Assembly (NCBI GenBank): GCA_000711775.1
Contig: ARYC01000475.1
Coordinates: forward strand, 82,461 to 146,460
Source of the DNA: Oxytricha trifallax
Lineage: Eukaryota; Ciliophora; Spirotrichea; Sporadotrichida; Oxytrichidae
Length of the DNA: 64,000 nucleotides
Reading direction: 5' to 3'
A program made the position numbers and the translations under genes. This document shows positions 26,111-37,919 of this stretch, piece after piece (within the stretch, counting starts at the first letter, position 1; the number at the start of each line of letters is the position of its first letter). Under the pieces are notes generated by a model. The model ran no database searches, was not told the origin of the DNA, and worked only from the letters and a program-made list of their open reading frames with translations.

Positions 26111-28330
26111 TATTAAAATCAAAATTCATATAGTACTTCCTTGCTTACTACATTTAATCCGCAATTTATCTATAAATTTAAAAACAATTAGGAATTATAA
26201 AAAAATATAACAAAGTATAACTAAATCTAACAATATTTAAAAAACAAAAACTATTTAGATATTATTTAATAAAATACTTTAATCTTTTAAAAAATTATTT
26301 TAAATTCTGATGAAATTATTTTTAAATTCTTATGCATCTAGTAAATTTGTAATAACTGACACAATTTTAGTAATTTATTTCAAAAGGTAGCTTATAAAGA
26401 TTTATACCTATTTAAACTTCAAATTCATATTTTTGTTAAACAAAATTAAATCTCTTTAATTTTATTTATAATTTTATATTTTATAATATAAATTCTAAAA
26501 ATAAAAAGTCACTTTTTAAAAATTGATATTTTTTTTTATAAACAAACAAATTACTTATATTATTTTCTCTCATCGGATATACACTTTAAATATTTTTTTT
26601 TTAAATTAAAATATAGAACTAATGACTATACGTTTTATACTTCTCAAACTATGACTATTGAAGAAATAAAATGATTAATACTATTAAAGTCTTGATAGAC
26701 TTTAAAAGTAACTTATACTAATTTTACTTAATTCTATATTAAATCAATCAGAGAATGAATTCTTTAGTTATAATTAATTTATAGTAAAATTATTGATAGT
26801 AAAATAATATAAAATTTAAATTAAATATTATTTTACATAAAAATAAAATAATAATGGCAATAAGTTGCTAAGGTTTTGTTTTTTTAAGATAAGTATAAGA
26901 AAATATAAATGTAAAAACCAAGTTATTTTAAAATTTAAAACTAAGAAAATTATATTTATATTCATTATAAACCTAATGAATTCATTTATTTTTAATTTAT
27001 TATTATAATGTTCTAAAATAATGTTTAATTTTAATCTAATTTTTAATCGTTAAATAAATCCAATTTTTAAAATGGCTCATTTTCAAAAATAAGTTAAATT
27101 TAGGGAAAATAAAATATTTAATAATATTAAAAATAAATGAAATTAGAAAATGTGAGATACCCAATATGAAAAATTAATGAGGAGTTACTGAAAATAATAA
27201 ATTCTCCTATAAATTATTACAAACTTGATTAACTTGAAGTCAAAAAATAAACTACTATGATTAAATTCCTGACTAATAATTGTCAGAAGGACTAAATAAA
27301 ATCAGCAAATTATGGATAAGGAGAGAATAAACTTTTTTAATTAAAAGGGTTTTTTTGTTATACTTACGCTTGGAAAATTAGTACCCCAAAACCCAAAACC
27401 GTTTTTTAATCTCGGAGATTGACAGAGATTTTTTTCAACTTTTAGAAATTAATCTCCGCCATGATATAGATATTAAAATTAAGATGATTTTTTTATAGAA
27501 AATCATAACAAACCATAGTTTTTTTATTTTTAAAAAAATAGTTTTTATAAATCATTATAAATTATTATTATTATTATTGTTATAACTTTACGACTATTAT
27601 TTCTACAGTTGATTATATTACTGCTACTTCAATTACAATTACTATTATTAGAATTTTATTAATCTCTTTAAATACTTATCTTCAATTAATTTATTTTTAC
27701 TTTTAAAATTTTTATATTTAACTTGATTTTTTCAAATAACTCAGAATAAGGCAAAATATAAAATAATTTATATTTAAATTTAATTTAATTAATTTAATAA
27801 ATATGATTGCTTTATTTATAAAAATTCTCTGTAAAAATATAGAAAAATGATCTATAAGAATGAAGAGTTTGATTAAGCTAAAATTAAAGTAAATATCATT
27901 TTGTTAGGGCCCCTGAATCACTTGCTTGAATTATTAAGAGTTTATTAAAGCTATTTACAATAAAATCATACAAAAATAGAGTGCATTATACAAAGTTTAG
28001 GTATATTTACATTGATCATTTAGCGAGAGAACATTTGATTTTGAGTGTTACAAATATCTCTGTATACAAATATCACTTATATAAGTGCGAAAAATATTTA
28101 AATAAATGCATATACAAAAAATAGAGAATAAATCGATAGATCTAGAGTTGCTCTTCAAAGTGCACACAAATAGAAATACAGTTAGTATGGTGTGTGTTGC
28201 GTTGCTAATAATGAAAGTGTAATAGGCATTTCAAATTAATCACTTTTTGATTTCCAATATTTGTTTAATTATTAAAATAGTAATTATTAATTAATAAAAA
28301 CAAAACTCAATTCAAAAGTTTAGGTAAACA
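26110..28330. other. Very AT-rich region
   Basis: Over 2 kb without a supportable gene. A degenerate ACCCCAAAACCCAAAACC lies at 27381. Another telomere-like tract is at its left edge. Confidence 0.4.
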
Positions 28331-28339
28331 ACATCCCCA

Positions 28340-28490
28340 CACAAATAGTTTGAACGGTAAAATTTCGCCTCTACTCGGTGAACAGGGTACAAACATCATA
28401 TTCCTGATCAGCACGTCAAACTCTATAAGACTGGTAAGTATGGTTTCAAAATAAAATCATGATTTTTTCCCCATTTTAATGGTACTTGCA
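28340..28490 (+). CDS. Short coding island
   Basis: GKISPLLGEQGTNIIFLIST then SNSIRL runs to a GTAAGT at 28434 that could be an intron donor. Higher G+C than its flanks. Too short to assign. Confidence 0.25.
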
Positions 28491-28499
28491 TTTTAGACA

Positions 28500-29110
28500 T
28501 CGATTCCCTCAAATTTAATTAATTCTGTCTTCCTAAATTTCCTTATTTATAGATATACTTAAAATTTATTAGGAATTTATAAAAATTATGTGTACATACA
28601 TATTATGGTTTTTATATCAGTACTCATAGTTAAGCTTAATTGCTAAATAATGAAATGTATTATTATCCTTAATTTTTTTGAAAATTTTGAAAATTTCAGT
28701 TTTTTAGTTATTTTCTTATTTATTTGATATTTAATTTAAATCTTATTTTTTCTTTCCTAACGAATTCTGATATAAAATTTGGAATATGATGGTTGCCTAA
28801 TTTAAGCTATTTAAATTATATTAATGAAACTTTTCCATTTAGTAAGGATAATTAGATCATTGTTCTATATCCAAGTTGAAATCTCTAAGTTCTATTAGGA
28901 ATATGAGAGACCTCGTACAATGTTAAGAAATGATTGTCCTACGGATAATCTTTTGAAAATTATTGTCAGGTGGACAATCCTTATATACAATAGTCCGGTG
29001 ATCATTTAAAGAGATGGATAAATCAAAGCATGATTTTGTTGTATTAATTATGAGAAGAAAAAAAAATATATATAGTAAATTTAAATAAAATAAAAAATTG
29101 AAGCCTTATA
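28500..29110. other. AT-rich spacer
   Basis: Nothing supported except a weak open patch at about 28910-29000. Confidence 0.3.
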
Positions 29111-29124
29111 TTATTCTGCTGGAA

Positions 29125-29640
29125 CAGGGCTGTAGTTTAATTGGACCTAATGAATGATAAAAGCAAGCTAGGAATAATTGATAGACTCGCCATTTATCTA
29201 TTATAAGAATACAAGGCAGGTATCATTGAAAAATGACTTTTATAAAATTCAAAATGACCTTAGACCATAATGCCTGATTTAAGATTATCCTGTAAACAAC
29301 AAATCCATAAACATTAGAATTGATAAAAGAGGGAGAAAGAAATGCAAAGTAAAAAATTTTGACAAATCGGAGTAAAGTTTAAGAAGGGTCTGGAATGGGT
29401 TTGGATAAAGGCTTCAAACTGGATTTTAGATCTCTGAATTGGGTGGGTTACTTTTAAGATGAAAATTTAAAAAAATAAAGCAAGATACCTAAATATATAA
29501 TACCGATAAGTTATAAATATAATTCTAGGGGCAGACTTATCCATGAAAAAAATGAAAAGCAAATATTTATATTTGAAAGGACTTTAGGAGACTCTATTTT
29601 TTTGAAATCCATTGAGTAAAAATTTATGCAAAATCAAAAA
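29125..29640 (+). CDS. Unknown host gene fragment ending at a fold-back element
   Basis: Blocks LEQGCSLIGPNE, KSKLGIIDRLAIYLLQEYKA, DYPVNNKSINIRIDKRGRKK and KGFKLDFRSLNWVGYFQDEN continue to RGRLIHEKNEKQIFIFERTL in neighbouring frames. Raised G+C and Lys/Arg-rich content suggest real coding. The reading runs directly into the left arm of the fold-back element at 29617, which may have inserted into the gene. Family unknown. Confidence 0.35.
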
Positions 29641-30165
29641 TTAAATGAATAATTAAGAATAAACTTACACTATTTTAATCTTTATTATAATTAATTTAAT
29701 TAAACACTACTCTATATCTTAATTATGTTGGATTCGAGATAGAGTGCGATAAGATTATAATATTAATTTAATATAGTATAAAGTGTAAAAAAATGGAATT
29801 ACTTTTTTAATTATTTAAAGTTCATATTTTTAATTAAATAAATAATATACATAGCTCTAGCATTAAATAAATTAATGATTAAATATATATTAAAAAAAGC
29901 AGTTTAATTATATACTATTGCTCATTCATATTTAATTTATTTATTCTTTTGATATGAATTTTAAATAATTAAACAAGTAATTCCATTTATTTAAACTATA
30001 TACAATATTAAATTAAAATTATAATTTTATCGCACTCTATCTCGAAACCAACATAATTAAGATATAGAGTAGTGTTTAACTAAATTTATTATAATAGAGA
30101 TTAAAATAGTGTAAGTTTATTCTTAATTATTCATTTAACTTTGGATTTTGCATAAATTTTTATTA
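29617..30165. mobile_element. Fold-back element FB-2
   Basis: Inverted arms of about 240 bp. The left starts TAAAAATTTATGCAAAATC and the right ends GATTTTGCATAAATTTTTA. Both carry ACACTACTCTATATCTTAAT and CGAGATAGAGTGCGATAA (inverted). The AT-rich loop is about 29855-29925. Non-coding, a different family from FB-1. Confidence 0.7.
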
Positions 30166-30293
30166 AATGATAAAGAATTCTAATAGAAAATAAAAATTGG
30201 AGCCTTATAAATAACATATTAATGAATATCAATCAAAATATTTTTTTGGTTAAAACTTCATTGACAGGACACAAGCACGTGGAAAATAATAGT

Positions 30294-30385
30294 TGTAATT
30301 CTGCTGATGAAGGATAAGTGGCTCAAGAGACTTACACATAATTCCATAATTGTCAGGAGTGTAAAATATTCTGGTAAGCTGCTTA
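30294..30385 (+). repeat. Dispersed repeat, copy 1
   Basis: About 92 bp, mostly identical to 42493-42585: GTAATTCTGCTGATGAAGGA at the start and TGTAAAATATTCTGGTAAGC at the end. Copy 2 lies just left of a TBE 22-kDa gene, so this may be a TBE-derived scrap. Confidence 0.55.
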
Positions 30386-30954
30386 TTTTTTTCTTTTAGT
30401 TAAATAAATTACTTTTTATAGAGTTATTTTTGCTATTTATCAAATTATTTCTATATTTTTAGATTATTATGATTGTTTATTTAAAATATAAATTTTTATT
30501 TTACATTTCTTTTGTAGTAATATTATTAAGTGTATGAGAAAATGAAAATATAAATCAAATTCAAATCTTAGTTTGTTTATATAAAGAAACTTTCTATAAT
30601 GACACTTCAAGCTTATCCCTCCATTTCTTTTTTTATATGCAATCATTTACTTACAGTGTTAGTGGAAATAGCTTATTACTTTGTTTGATCTAATGTCATA
30701 GACAAGAATGAGATTGTTAATTTTATGAATTTCTGATCTACTGTTTAATTTTTCTTCTTTTGGGTCTCCGTAGAAAGTGTCTATATTGCATTCTGTTCAT
30801 GTGAGAGTAATAAGACTTTGTCGTTGTAACTTATAATATATTTTAGTTTTACATTAAATTTAATTAAATATACAATTATAGCTCATTAAAGAGGAATGAA
30901 AGTGTATTACTACTCATTTGAATGTCGAAATTTACTCACTTCTTAATGAACTTT

Positions 30955-31270
30955 TATTATGACCTCAGCAAAATCTCTATCTCTTCTATTGCTTTAACTC
31001 TTGCTTGTTCTGATTTTATGTTGACGGCAACATCAATTTCATTCTATGACTGCTTTATTGTTCTTTCTCTCATAAGTTAATTTTACTTTATTTTTGAAAA
31101 GTTATAAATAATGAATTTTCTTTGGAATTTCATTAAACTGTTCATGTCCTCCTTTCCACTTGTTATTCAACTTGCATTGATCTTAAATGTTACTATAGGA
31201 CTTAACCTGGAACAAATTTTATTGTTTTTAAGCTTGAAAGAACCTAGAACTTCTTAGTGTCAACTGAGTT
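30955..31270 (-). CDS. Weak coding fragments
   Basis: Reverse-strand Gln-code pieces such as DQCKLNNKWKGGHEQFNEIP and KVKLTYERKNNKAVIE. Lys/Asn-rich, no domain. They may be the 3' end of the large minus-strand gene to the right. Confidence 0.2.
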
Positions 31271-31489
31271 GATAAAAACAATTCAATCGTTTATGCTCTT
31301 TGTGAAGAATTAATATTATATTAATTGAATTTACAATTATAAAATAGTATTTCAGCTATTTAATTTATGAATACTTGTTTCATATAGATAATATAAATAT
31401 AATAATTTAAGAATTTAATATATTGATCCTTTGAAAACATTTAGATTTGAAGTTCTAAAAATAAAGGATCTTTTTTGGGGGACAATTTC

Positions 31490-32040
31490 ATCTTCAGGTA
31501 CACCCAAATTTTGGCCTTCTTTACCTATTAAATCCTTAACTCTCTTGTAATGGTACCCATGAACTCGTTTATAGTGCAAATCGATACAATCAAGCGTATT
31601 AGGATTTTCCTTCTTTTTAATATCTGTGAATTTTCAATTTTTATTCCAAATTCTGCAATAATATCACCAGGAGTTTTCTTCTTATCTGCTTCCCTAATGT
31701 TAGAGGTTTAGGCCTTCTTCTTCACCTATTTTTACTTAGGTTATTCAGATGTTTTTGTAAGTCTTCTGCCAGCTTTAGAATAAATTCTAAAGACATCCTC
31801 TTGCAGCTCTGCGCGTAGTAGTCGAATAAGTACTCTCAAACCAAATTAGGTAACGAAGTGTTTCTCCAGCTCAAAACAACAAAATCCAAACTCTGATTTT
31901 CCATGCTCTTTGAACTTTTCAAATTGGGTAATAATGTAGCTAATAAAATTGGAAATCCTGGAATCAAGCCCTAGATATCGGTAAACTTCCAATTTTTATG
32001 AGTCATGCACATAAACTTTCTTATCTGGCGCTTGATATGG
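31490..32040 (-). CDS. Large unknown gene, segment A
   Basis: Long open reverse-strand reading starts PYQAPDKKVYVHDSQKLEVY, passes SRISNFISYIITQFEKFKEH, then RVLIRLLRAELQEDVFRIYS and a Lys-rich hinge, and reaches KKKTPGDIIAEFGIKIENS. A one-base shift near 31630 continues FTDIKKKENPNTLDCIDLHY, KRVHGYHYKRVKDLIGKEGQ and NLGVPEDEIVPQKR. At about 180 residues with only one shift it is firmly coding. Family not recognised. It belongs with the minus-strand segments up to 36780. Confidence 0.5.
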
Positions 32041-32162
32041 TATATATAAGAAATTCATAAATATATTACTTTTAATTTTAAAATATTATAATAATAGAAT
32101 TATATTGAAATTAATTAAAAAATTCAATAAGAATTATTATAATTTAACTTAATAAGAAAGAA

Positions 32163-32240
32163 TACAAATAAATGTCTTTGTTGTCTTATTAAGAACTAAG
32201 AACCCTTAGACAAACACTTTTCATTGATCTTTTGAATTAC
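32163..32240. repeat. Inverted repeat, left partner
   Basis: Contains CTTTGTTGTCTTATTAAGAA and AAGAACCCTTAGACAAACAC, inverse of sequence at 34240-34385. See the inverted-repeat finding. Confidence 0.6.
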
Positions 32241-32329
32241 TTTAAATAAAATATAACTTATAATATTTGTCATAATTATTTAACAATTATTAATTCAGTA
32301 ATATTATTAATTGAATTAATATGAATCTG

Positions 32330-32690
32330 GAAGGTTCTTCTAGAAATTAGTAGAATTTGATAGTCTTGAATGTTCCAATGCTTAAATCTTTATACGTAAC
32401 TTCCCTTTTTGTGTACCCAGGGTCAGCAATGGCTTATAGTGGGGATTGAAAGATGAAACTGCACAAATGAGTGTTCGTCAATCTTTAGGAGCAATGAAAT
32501 TAATCAGTAAATCTCTCTTGCCATTTTTTGCCGCTTATATCAAAGATCTAACTTTCCAAGTGCTTCATGAGGAATTTATAAGGTTTCTATTTAAATTCGT
32601 ACTCTAGTTTATTTGTTTTATCAATGAGGTGTCTGGCCTCTTTCGCAATTTTCTCAATATTTTCCTATCTCTTCTCTAAAAAAGCTTATA
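32330..32690 (-). CDS. Large unknown gene, segment B
   Basis: Reverse strand is open throughout in the Gln code: LEKRQENIEKIAKEARHLID, KTNKLEYEFKQKPYKFLMKH, QIFDISGKKWQERFTDQFHC, ... AIADPGYTKREVTYKDLSIG and TIKFYQFLEE. The first part is helical and charged. It lies between the inverted repeats at 32163 and 34240. Family unknown. Confidence 0.45.
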
Positions 32691-32894
32691 CATATAAAAC
32701 TATTTTGCTCTCACATTGTAAACTTATAGTATATTTTAATTGCATGCAATATTCAAATCTTCATTAGAAGCTTTACATAATCATTAAATGAATTTTTCAA
32801 TCTAGTGAATCTATTCCCAATCTAGTCAATACTATAATAATGTAAAATTTACTTATTTAAATTTTTATAATTTGACTAAGCATAAGTTAGCCCT

Positions 32895-33500
32895 TAGCAG
32901 TTTTAACAACGCTAAGAAAGGTACAGTACATGTTTTCTATGGAAAAGATTTACATAAACTCTATCAGGTAATCTTTCCTTAAATAATCTGGTATGTACTC
33001 AACTTTGGAAAGTGTAAAAGTGTTTTACCGATTTGAAGAATCCTCAAAATCTAAGGTATAAATTGCATTTTCTTGCCTGTCTTATAAGAATTGTTCTGAT
33101 TTGAACTTATATATCTAATTAAACACATTAGAATTGCATACCAGCTTAAGCTCGCTTTCATAGTAACTCTTAGTGTGATCAAACTCCTTAATTGATAAAG
33201 AGAAATGACCATAATAAGCTAGTAGTTATAGATTTGTTCTACTCTCTTGATTTAACGTCGTTACAATCATAAAAATCAATAACCCTTGCCAAAATTGATT
33301 TCTTTTCTTGCTCTGATCTAAGCCTAATCTTAGACTTTTATCTCTAATCATGCCGAATATTGTGGTCTCAACACATGTTACACTTTCCTCATTTGAGTAA
33401 AACCTCTTCCAGTCTCTCGGGTTGAGACCATCATTAATAAAGTATTTCTTTAATTAATCAAGTGATATCTTTTTTTGTAAGTCCTTTTTCTCATAATAAA
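32895..33500 (-). CDS. Large unknown gene, segment C
   Basis: About 200 codons on the reverse strand with no TGA: EKKDLQKKISLDQLKKYFIN, GLNPRDWKRFYSNEESVTCV, ETTIFGMIRDKSLRLGLDQS, KKRNQFWQGLLIFMIVTTLN (possibly membrane-buried or core helix), then YYESELKLVCNSNVFNQIYK and VEYIPDYLRKDYLIEFMQIF. This is the longest clean host-like block in the region. Motifs were compared by eye with kinases, helicases, transposases and polymerases and none fitted. Confidence 0.5.
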
Positions 33501-33719
33501 TATAAAATTCTTGCTATTATTGTAAATAAATAATGTGTGTTGAATTAATTGAAAAAATACAAATTTTATAATTATAAATAATAAAATTTACAAGTAGGAT
33601 ATATATAATTTATGAAATTTACCTAATATTTTATCATTATTGTAAAAGATATAATAGTTTTATTTATTCGATAAATTAATTTATAATTATGAAACACAAT
33701 TTAAATATGACAATAAATA

Positions 33720-34150
33720 TTGTCAATCACTTCCTTAATTGCGATTTATTTTATTACTTATGGAGTTTCTATTTTTTCAATGGTTTAACCCTATTCATGT
33801 AAAACTCTTAGTTAATGCTTTAACTTTTCTTTTGAGTTCAGTGCCTGATGATTCTCCATACAAGCATATTGTTAATCTTATTAACTAACTTCATAAACTG
33901 AGGTGACATTGTTTCTCAATTCCCTATAGTAAAGCTGATTTCCGAATTCGTGATAGTTATTTCTGGGATCAGCATCTACCGAGTTAGTAAGATACAAAAA
34001 AAGCAGTTGTTTCAATTGAATTTGATTTAAGTTAGGCAACAAAACCTTCTTTCAATAATTTGTGATACTTGCCATCCACTAACTTAATAGATAATGACTA
34101 GAGAAACTAACTTGAAGAAATACATCTTTAAGTTTGGAAATCTTAACAAG
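33720..34150 (-). CDS. Large unknown gene, segment D
   Basis: Reverse strand reads KLVDGKYHKLLKEGFVAQLK, then across a T-run frameshift near 34005 LYLTNSVDADPRNNYHEFGN, QLYYRELRNNVTSVYEVSQQ and ENHQALNSKEKLKHQLRVLH. Family unknown. The T-run shift could be a sequencing slip. Confidence 0.45.
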
Positions 34151-34239
34151 GGGAAATAAATTAATAAGTTAAATTTATTACAGATATATTCAAATGTGAA
34201 CTGACTATTTTTATTAAAAATTTTTATTTATAATTATTC

Positions 34240-34385
34240 AATAGATCAATGAAAAGTGTGTGTCTAAGGGTTCTTAACACGGTAACAAAGTCTCCAGCAC
34301 TTGGACGCTGTGAAAAAGAAATCTGTCGGTCTTTGTCTTAGGGCTCTTAATAAGGCAACAAAGACATTTGTATTACTTTATTATA
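34240..34385. repeat. Inverted repeat, right partner, with internal duplication
   Basis: Inverse of 32163-32240. It carries two direct units, GTCTAAGGGTTCTTAACACG and GTCTTAGGGCTCTTAATAAG, each followed by AACAAAG; the left partner has one unit. Together they bracket about 2 kb containing segments B-D. Confidence 0.6.
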
Positions 34386-34689
34386 AAGTTAAAAATTTAA
34401 ATTACTAATTATAACCAACTAATTTATAATTTAACTATTTTTATTATAAATTTAAGAAAATCACTTTTATAACCCTTAACACTAATTTCTTCTAAGTTCT
34501 TAGAAAGCCTCACTCAAATCATGGAATCTTAATCTAAAGAAAAATGAGGGAAAAAATTTATACTTTCTTGAGTTGTGGTATCACTAAAGTTTTATTAGCA
34601 AAACTTAGAATTAGGTTCTTTTCAATATTTATGTGTTCTAATTACAAGATAACTAATCATATAAATTTGATATAATTGACACGTATATT

Positions 34690-35040
34690 TAATTAAAATG
34701 AAAATTTATTTAATATAACCTCCTCAACCTTCTAATTGATTTAAGTTTACTCAGGTTATTTCTATGATTTCTTGTTTGTTGAAGTATCATTCATTTCCTT
34801 AATTAGCTATTTTCAAAGGTGGTTTTGGATCTTGTTTCCTCTAATTATTTAGTTGCTCTCTACCAATGCCAGTATTTTACTTGAATGATGAATTGGTAAT
34901 TTTCTCTGAGGAAGTGTTTATAATATCTGACTCATCTAAATAATTAGAGTCATCATCAACCACTGACTCTTCAATATAACTTTCATCGTTATCTTCGTTG
35001 TAATAGACTTGCATATTTTCATCTTAGCAATAGAGGTTAT
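34690..35040 (-). CDS. Large unknown gene, acidic segment E
   Basis: Reverse strand reads QDENMQVYYNEDNDESYIEE, SVVDDDSNYLDESDIINTSS and on to REQLNNQRKQDPKPPLKIAN, then a base shift and MNDTSTNKKSQKQPEQTQIN. Strongly acidic, then Gln/Lys-rich, a disordered nuclear-type region. It is not an enzyme domain. Confidence 0.45.
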
Positions 35041-35439
35041 TGGCTTGTTATATATTGTTAGAATATATTACATTGAGATAAATTATTAACAATTATTGCA
35101 TATATTTTCTTTAATTAAATGGAGTTTTAAAATTAATGTTAATTGAAATTATAATTTAGCCAATGCTAGACTTTTTAATCAAAATATATATATTTACCAA
35201 ACTTAACTTAATAGAGATTTTTTTATCTTCTTGGCAAGAAAGTGTTATAATAATACACCCTTGTCGGTGATTCATTCTTTGATTAAAATTTGGAAAGCAA
35301 AAATAATTAGTATAAAAAGTAAAAGTATTTTGGCATTCAACAAGGACATAAAAGAAAATAATTAACTAAATTAACCTTAAAAATAATTTAATATTCCAAT
35401 CATTTGTTTTTTTTATAATATTTATTTATTGATAAAAAA

Positions 35440-36275
35440 GAATTTGCTCTTCATCAAAGCATGATACTTCAAAAGGGTCTTACTTTCCTTAAAGTGGTCA
35501 AGCTTAACTCATTGTTTGCGGAGTCTCAGAGGTAGATTAAGCAGCTTTGATATATATTCTTGGTAGATGTTGAGAATTGTAAGGACTTTGGAGTTATGGA
35601 AAATTTGTTACTGTTTGAGCATTAAATGGCTATTTTTCTTCTTCATCTAAATCCTCTAGTTCTTGTTTAATTTTAATTTGTGGAGTCTTAAATGTGGAAA
35701 TGGAATTATTTTTTAGTTTTTGTGCATTTCTATCTTCAGAAAGATTTTTATTTTTTCTCCCATGTGTTTTCGGGTTACTCATGTTTGAGAGGTCTTAATA
35801 TTTTCCTGAATTTGTTAACAATGATGCTGGTCCTTTTTTTCTAATTATAAATAATCTAAGATTTAACAGAGTTTTTTTCAAGGACGCTTGAATTATTTGG
35901 TCATTGCTTTGAAATTTAGTCTTTCTCTTCTTCTGAATATGAACTCATACTTTAGTCTTAGCTATGTACATTTCTTTGGATCTACTATGAATCATTCACT
36001 TGATCATTTTATTTTGTACCTGATCCATCTTAATTATTTAACTTTCGTGCTTATGAGTCACCTTGAAATTCCTTTTAATTTTATTTAGGAAAAGTCTTAA
36101 TTAAAGTTCTTGATGGAATCGAAATGATTTTCATCTAATCTTGGTTTTTTCTCTGGTTTGAATGTAGTTTAGAATTGTGCCTTTACATTTTTGGCAAGCC
36201 CAGAATTATTTAGATTTTTAGCTCTCTCTTGAGAAGTCATTTCTGATTAATCTCTACTAAGATAATTACTCATCT
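35440..36275 (-). CDS. Large unknown gene, segment F with possible start
   Basis: A plausible start at about 36270 reads MSNYLSRDQSEMTSQERAKN, then NSGLAKNVKAQFQTTFKPEK and DENHFDSIKNFNQDFSQ. After a shift comes Gln/Ser/Asp-rich sequence (QDQSMSSYSEEEKDQ). From about 35830 to 35440 a further open block contains MSNPKTHGRKNKNLSEDRNA, FKTPQIKIKQELEDLDEEEK and QSPYNSQHLPRIYIKAAQST. IKQE followed by acidic residues looks like a sumoylation-type site. Disordered, nuclear-like. The order of pieces in the macronuclear gene cannot be read from germline order alone. Confidence 0.45.
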
Positions 36276-36369
36276 ACTCAAGATTATATACATTTGACTA
36301 TTAAATTAACTGTTTATATTTAAGAATTTTAACTAAACAATATAAATATTTTATAAAATATAAAACTTC

Positions 36370-36785
36370 TTATATTCATCTTTTTTATCTCTTCTCCTTT
36401 CTTTGTCTAAGAACTCTTCTTTCATTTCAATAAGGTCTTCTAAATTAATGACTGGCTTCTTCTTTCCTTTTGATAGTTTCGTTAATGCAGTCCCCCAAAA
36501 TTTGAGCTTGACGAAAAAAGTAAAGAATCTTTCAGACTTCTTTTACAGTAAATCTTAAAGCATGTCCTGTTTTAACTCCGTTTCTGCAGCTTCTTTGATA
36601 TCTTTAAGCAATTAAACGGACTCATGACCTAATCCAACTTTAGCAAAATATTCATGATATGTTTATTGAAGATAGAATCATTTATGGTCTAGTTGTACCA
36701 AGCCACAAGATGAGCTCTGGTAGGGCTTTGATTCTTTTTCAGCTTTTATTCACCTGATTTTTTATAGTTTTCATAGTGAGATAAA
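36370..36785 (-). CDS. Unknown gene segment G
   Basis: Open reverse-strand block: QLDHKQFYLQQTYHEYFAKV, GLGHESVQLLKDIKEAAETE, LKQDMLQDLLQKKSERFFTF, FVKLKFWGTALTKLSKGKKK and NLEDLIEMKEEFLDKER. Helical and basic, clean frame of about 130 codons. It is either the first part of the 31.5-36.8 kb gene or a separate small gene. Family unknown. Confidence 0.45.
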
Positions 36786-36789
36786 ATAA

Positions 36790-37310
36790 TTATAAATTTT
36801 GCTTGTGTTTTAATTCACTAAGTTAATTAAGCCAATCCTCTCATTTCTCATCAAGAATTTATATCTCATAGAAAATTTATAGGAAGGTATTAGATAAGGA
36901 AATAAATTAACAATATATATCAACTAATTAATTAATGAAGAAGATATTTTAAATAAATAGAATTAAATTAAAACAAAGAATTTAAGAAAATATATCCATT
37001 TTTATTCTTTCATTTTAAACACTTTAATTTATACTATACATAATACACTATAACACCGGCAATTCATCTCTAATAAAATGAGATCTGTCGGTGAATGTTG
37101 GGGGGGGGGCTTAATTAGTAAAGCCATACTTTCCCATAATATAAGCTAAAGGTTTTATATTTAATTCTATCACATATAATAATTATTTTAATTATTTTTC
37201 AAAGATTTTTGCATTTACTCCAATATTTTTTTATTTGTATATTAATAATCTACTTTTAGGTATTTATATAATATTAATTTAGTAACTAATTTAATGGTAT
37301 AATACATAGA
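36790..37310. other. AT-rich spacer with G run
   Basis: Contains a small inverted motif (CACCGGCAATTCATCTC ... GAGATCTGTCGGTGAATG, 37053-37095) followed by a run of ten G. No gene seen. Confidence 0.35.
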
Positions 37311-37316
37311 AAGTAT

Positions 37317-37520
37317 GGAGGGAGCTCTCCAATAAACTGAAATAACTTCATTTATTTGGGGATAATCCTATGATTACTATCTTTATTAAACTTTGCAAAT
37401 CCATAAGTGAGGAAGAATTATAGAGTTTTTAGTTGAAAATGAGCGATTTGATTAACAACTAAAAAGACACGCTCAATCCACCCGTCATTTATCCGAGTAG
37501 TCAAGCTCTTTTATAAAAGG
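37317..37520 (+). CDS. Host coding segment left of helicase element
   Basis: In frame, TIFIKLCKSISEEELQSFQL then KMSDLINNQKDTLNPPVIYP and SSQALLQK reach the left TIR of the helicase element at 37525. Charged N-terminal part, good texture. The element seems to have landed in or next to this gene; on the far side (39673 onward) a weak reading YHNTYQTMLFQIQYKRAFRQ may be its continuation. Confidence 0.35.
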
Positions 37521-37524
37521 TATT

Positions 37525-37845
37525 ATTGTTAAAATAGATAATATTAGGAAATTTAAGAAACATAAATAAACTTGATATTCATTAGTAATCTTAACTGGCA
37601 CTTAAAACTAATGGCTTTAATTATATTTGATTTGACACACTTTTAATTGTAATTTAATATATTAAAATTAATTATGACCAAATAATAGAATTGTACCATT
37701 GTACTAAAATCTTTTTTTAGTTTTTTAGATATTAGGGCGTAATTTTAAAACAGTTTAAATTGTACCATTGTACTAAACTAAGAAAATAGTTTTTTAATTA
37801 CAGATTGTACCAGAATGGATTAACATATATTTAATTTATAATCAT
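37525..37845. repeat. Left TIR of helicase element 1
   Basis: Near-identical inverse of 39349-39672. Contains the direct repeat TTGTACCATTGTACTAAA at 37691-37708 and 37760-37777 plus a shorter TTGTACC at 37805-37811. Confidence 0.85.
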
Positions 37846-37919
37846 TTAAACAATTATATATGAGCTACTAATGGCTTTTCAATATACAGAGCACTCTACA
37901 TCACTCGCTTAATCAGTGT

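Noticed and set aside
27381..27398. TBE end at the CCCCAAAACCC tract
   Set aside because: Flanking sequence does not match the TBE inverted repeat at 46140, 47810 or 61764.
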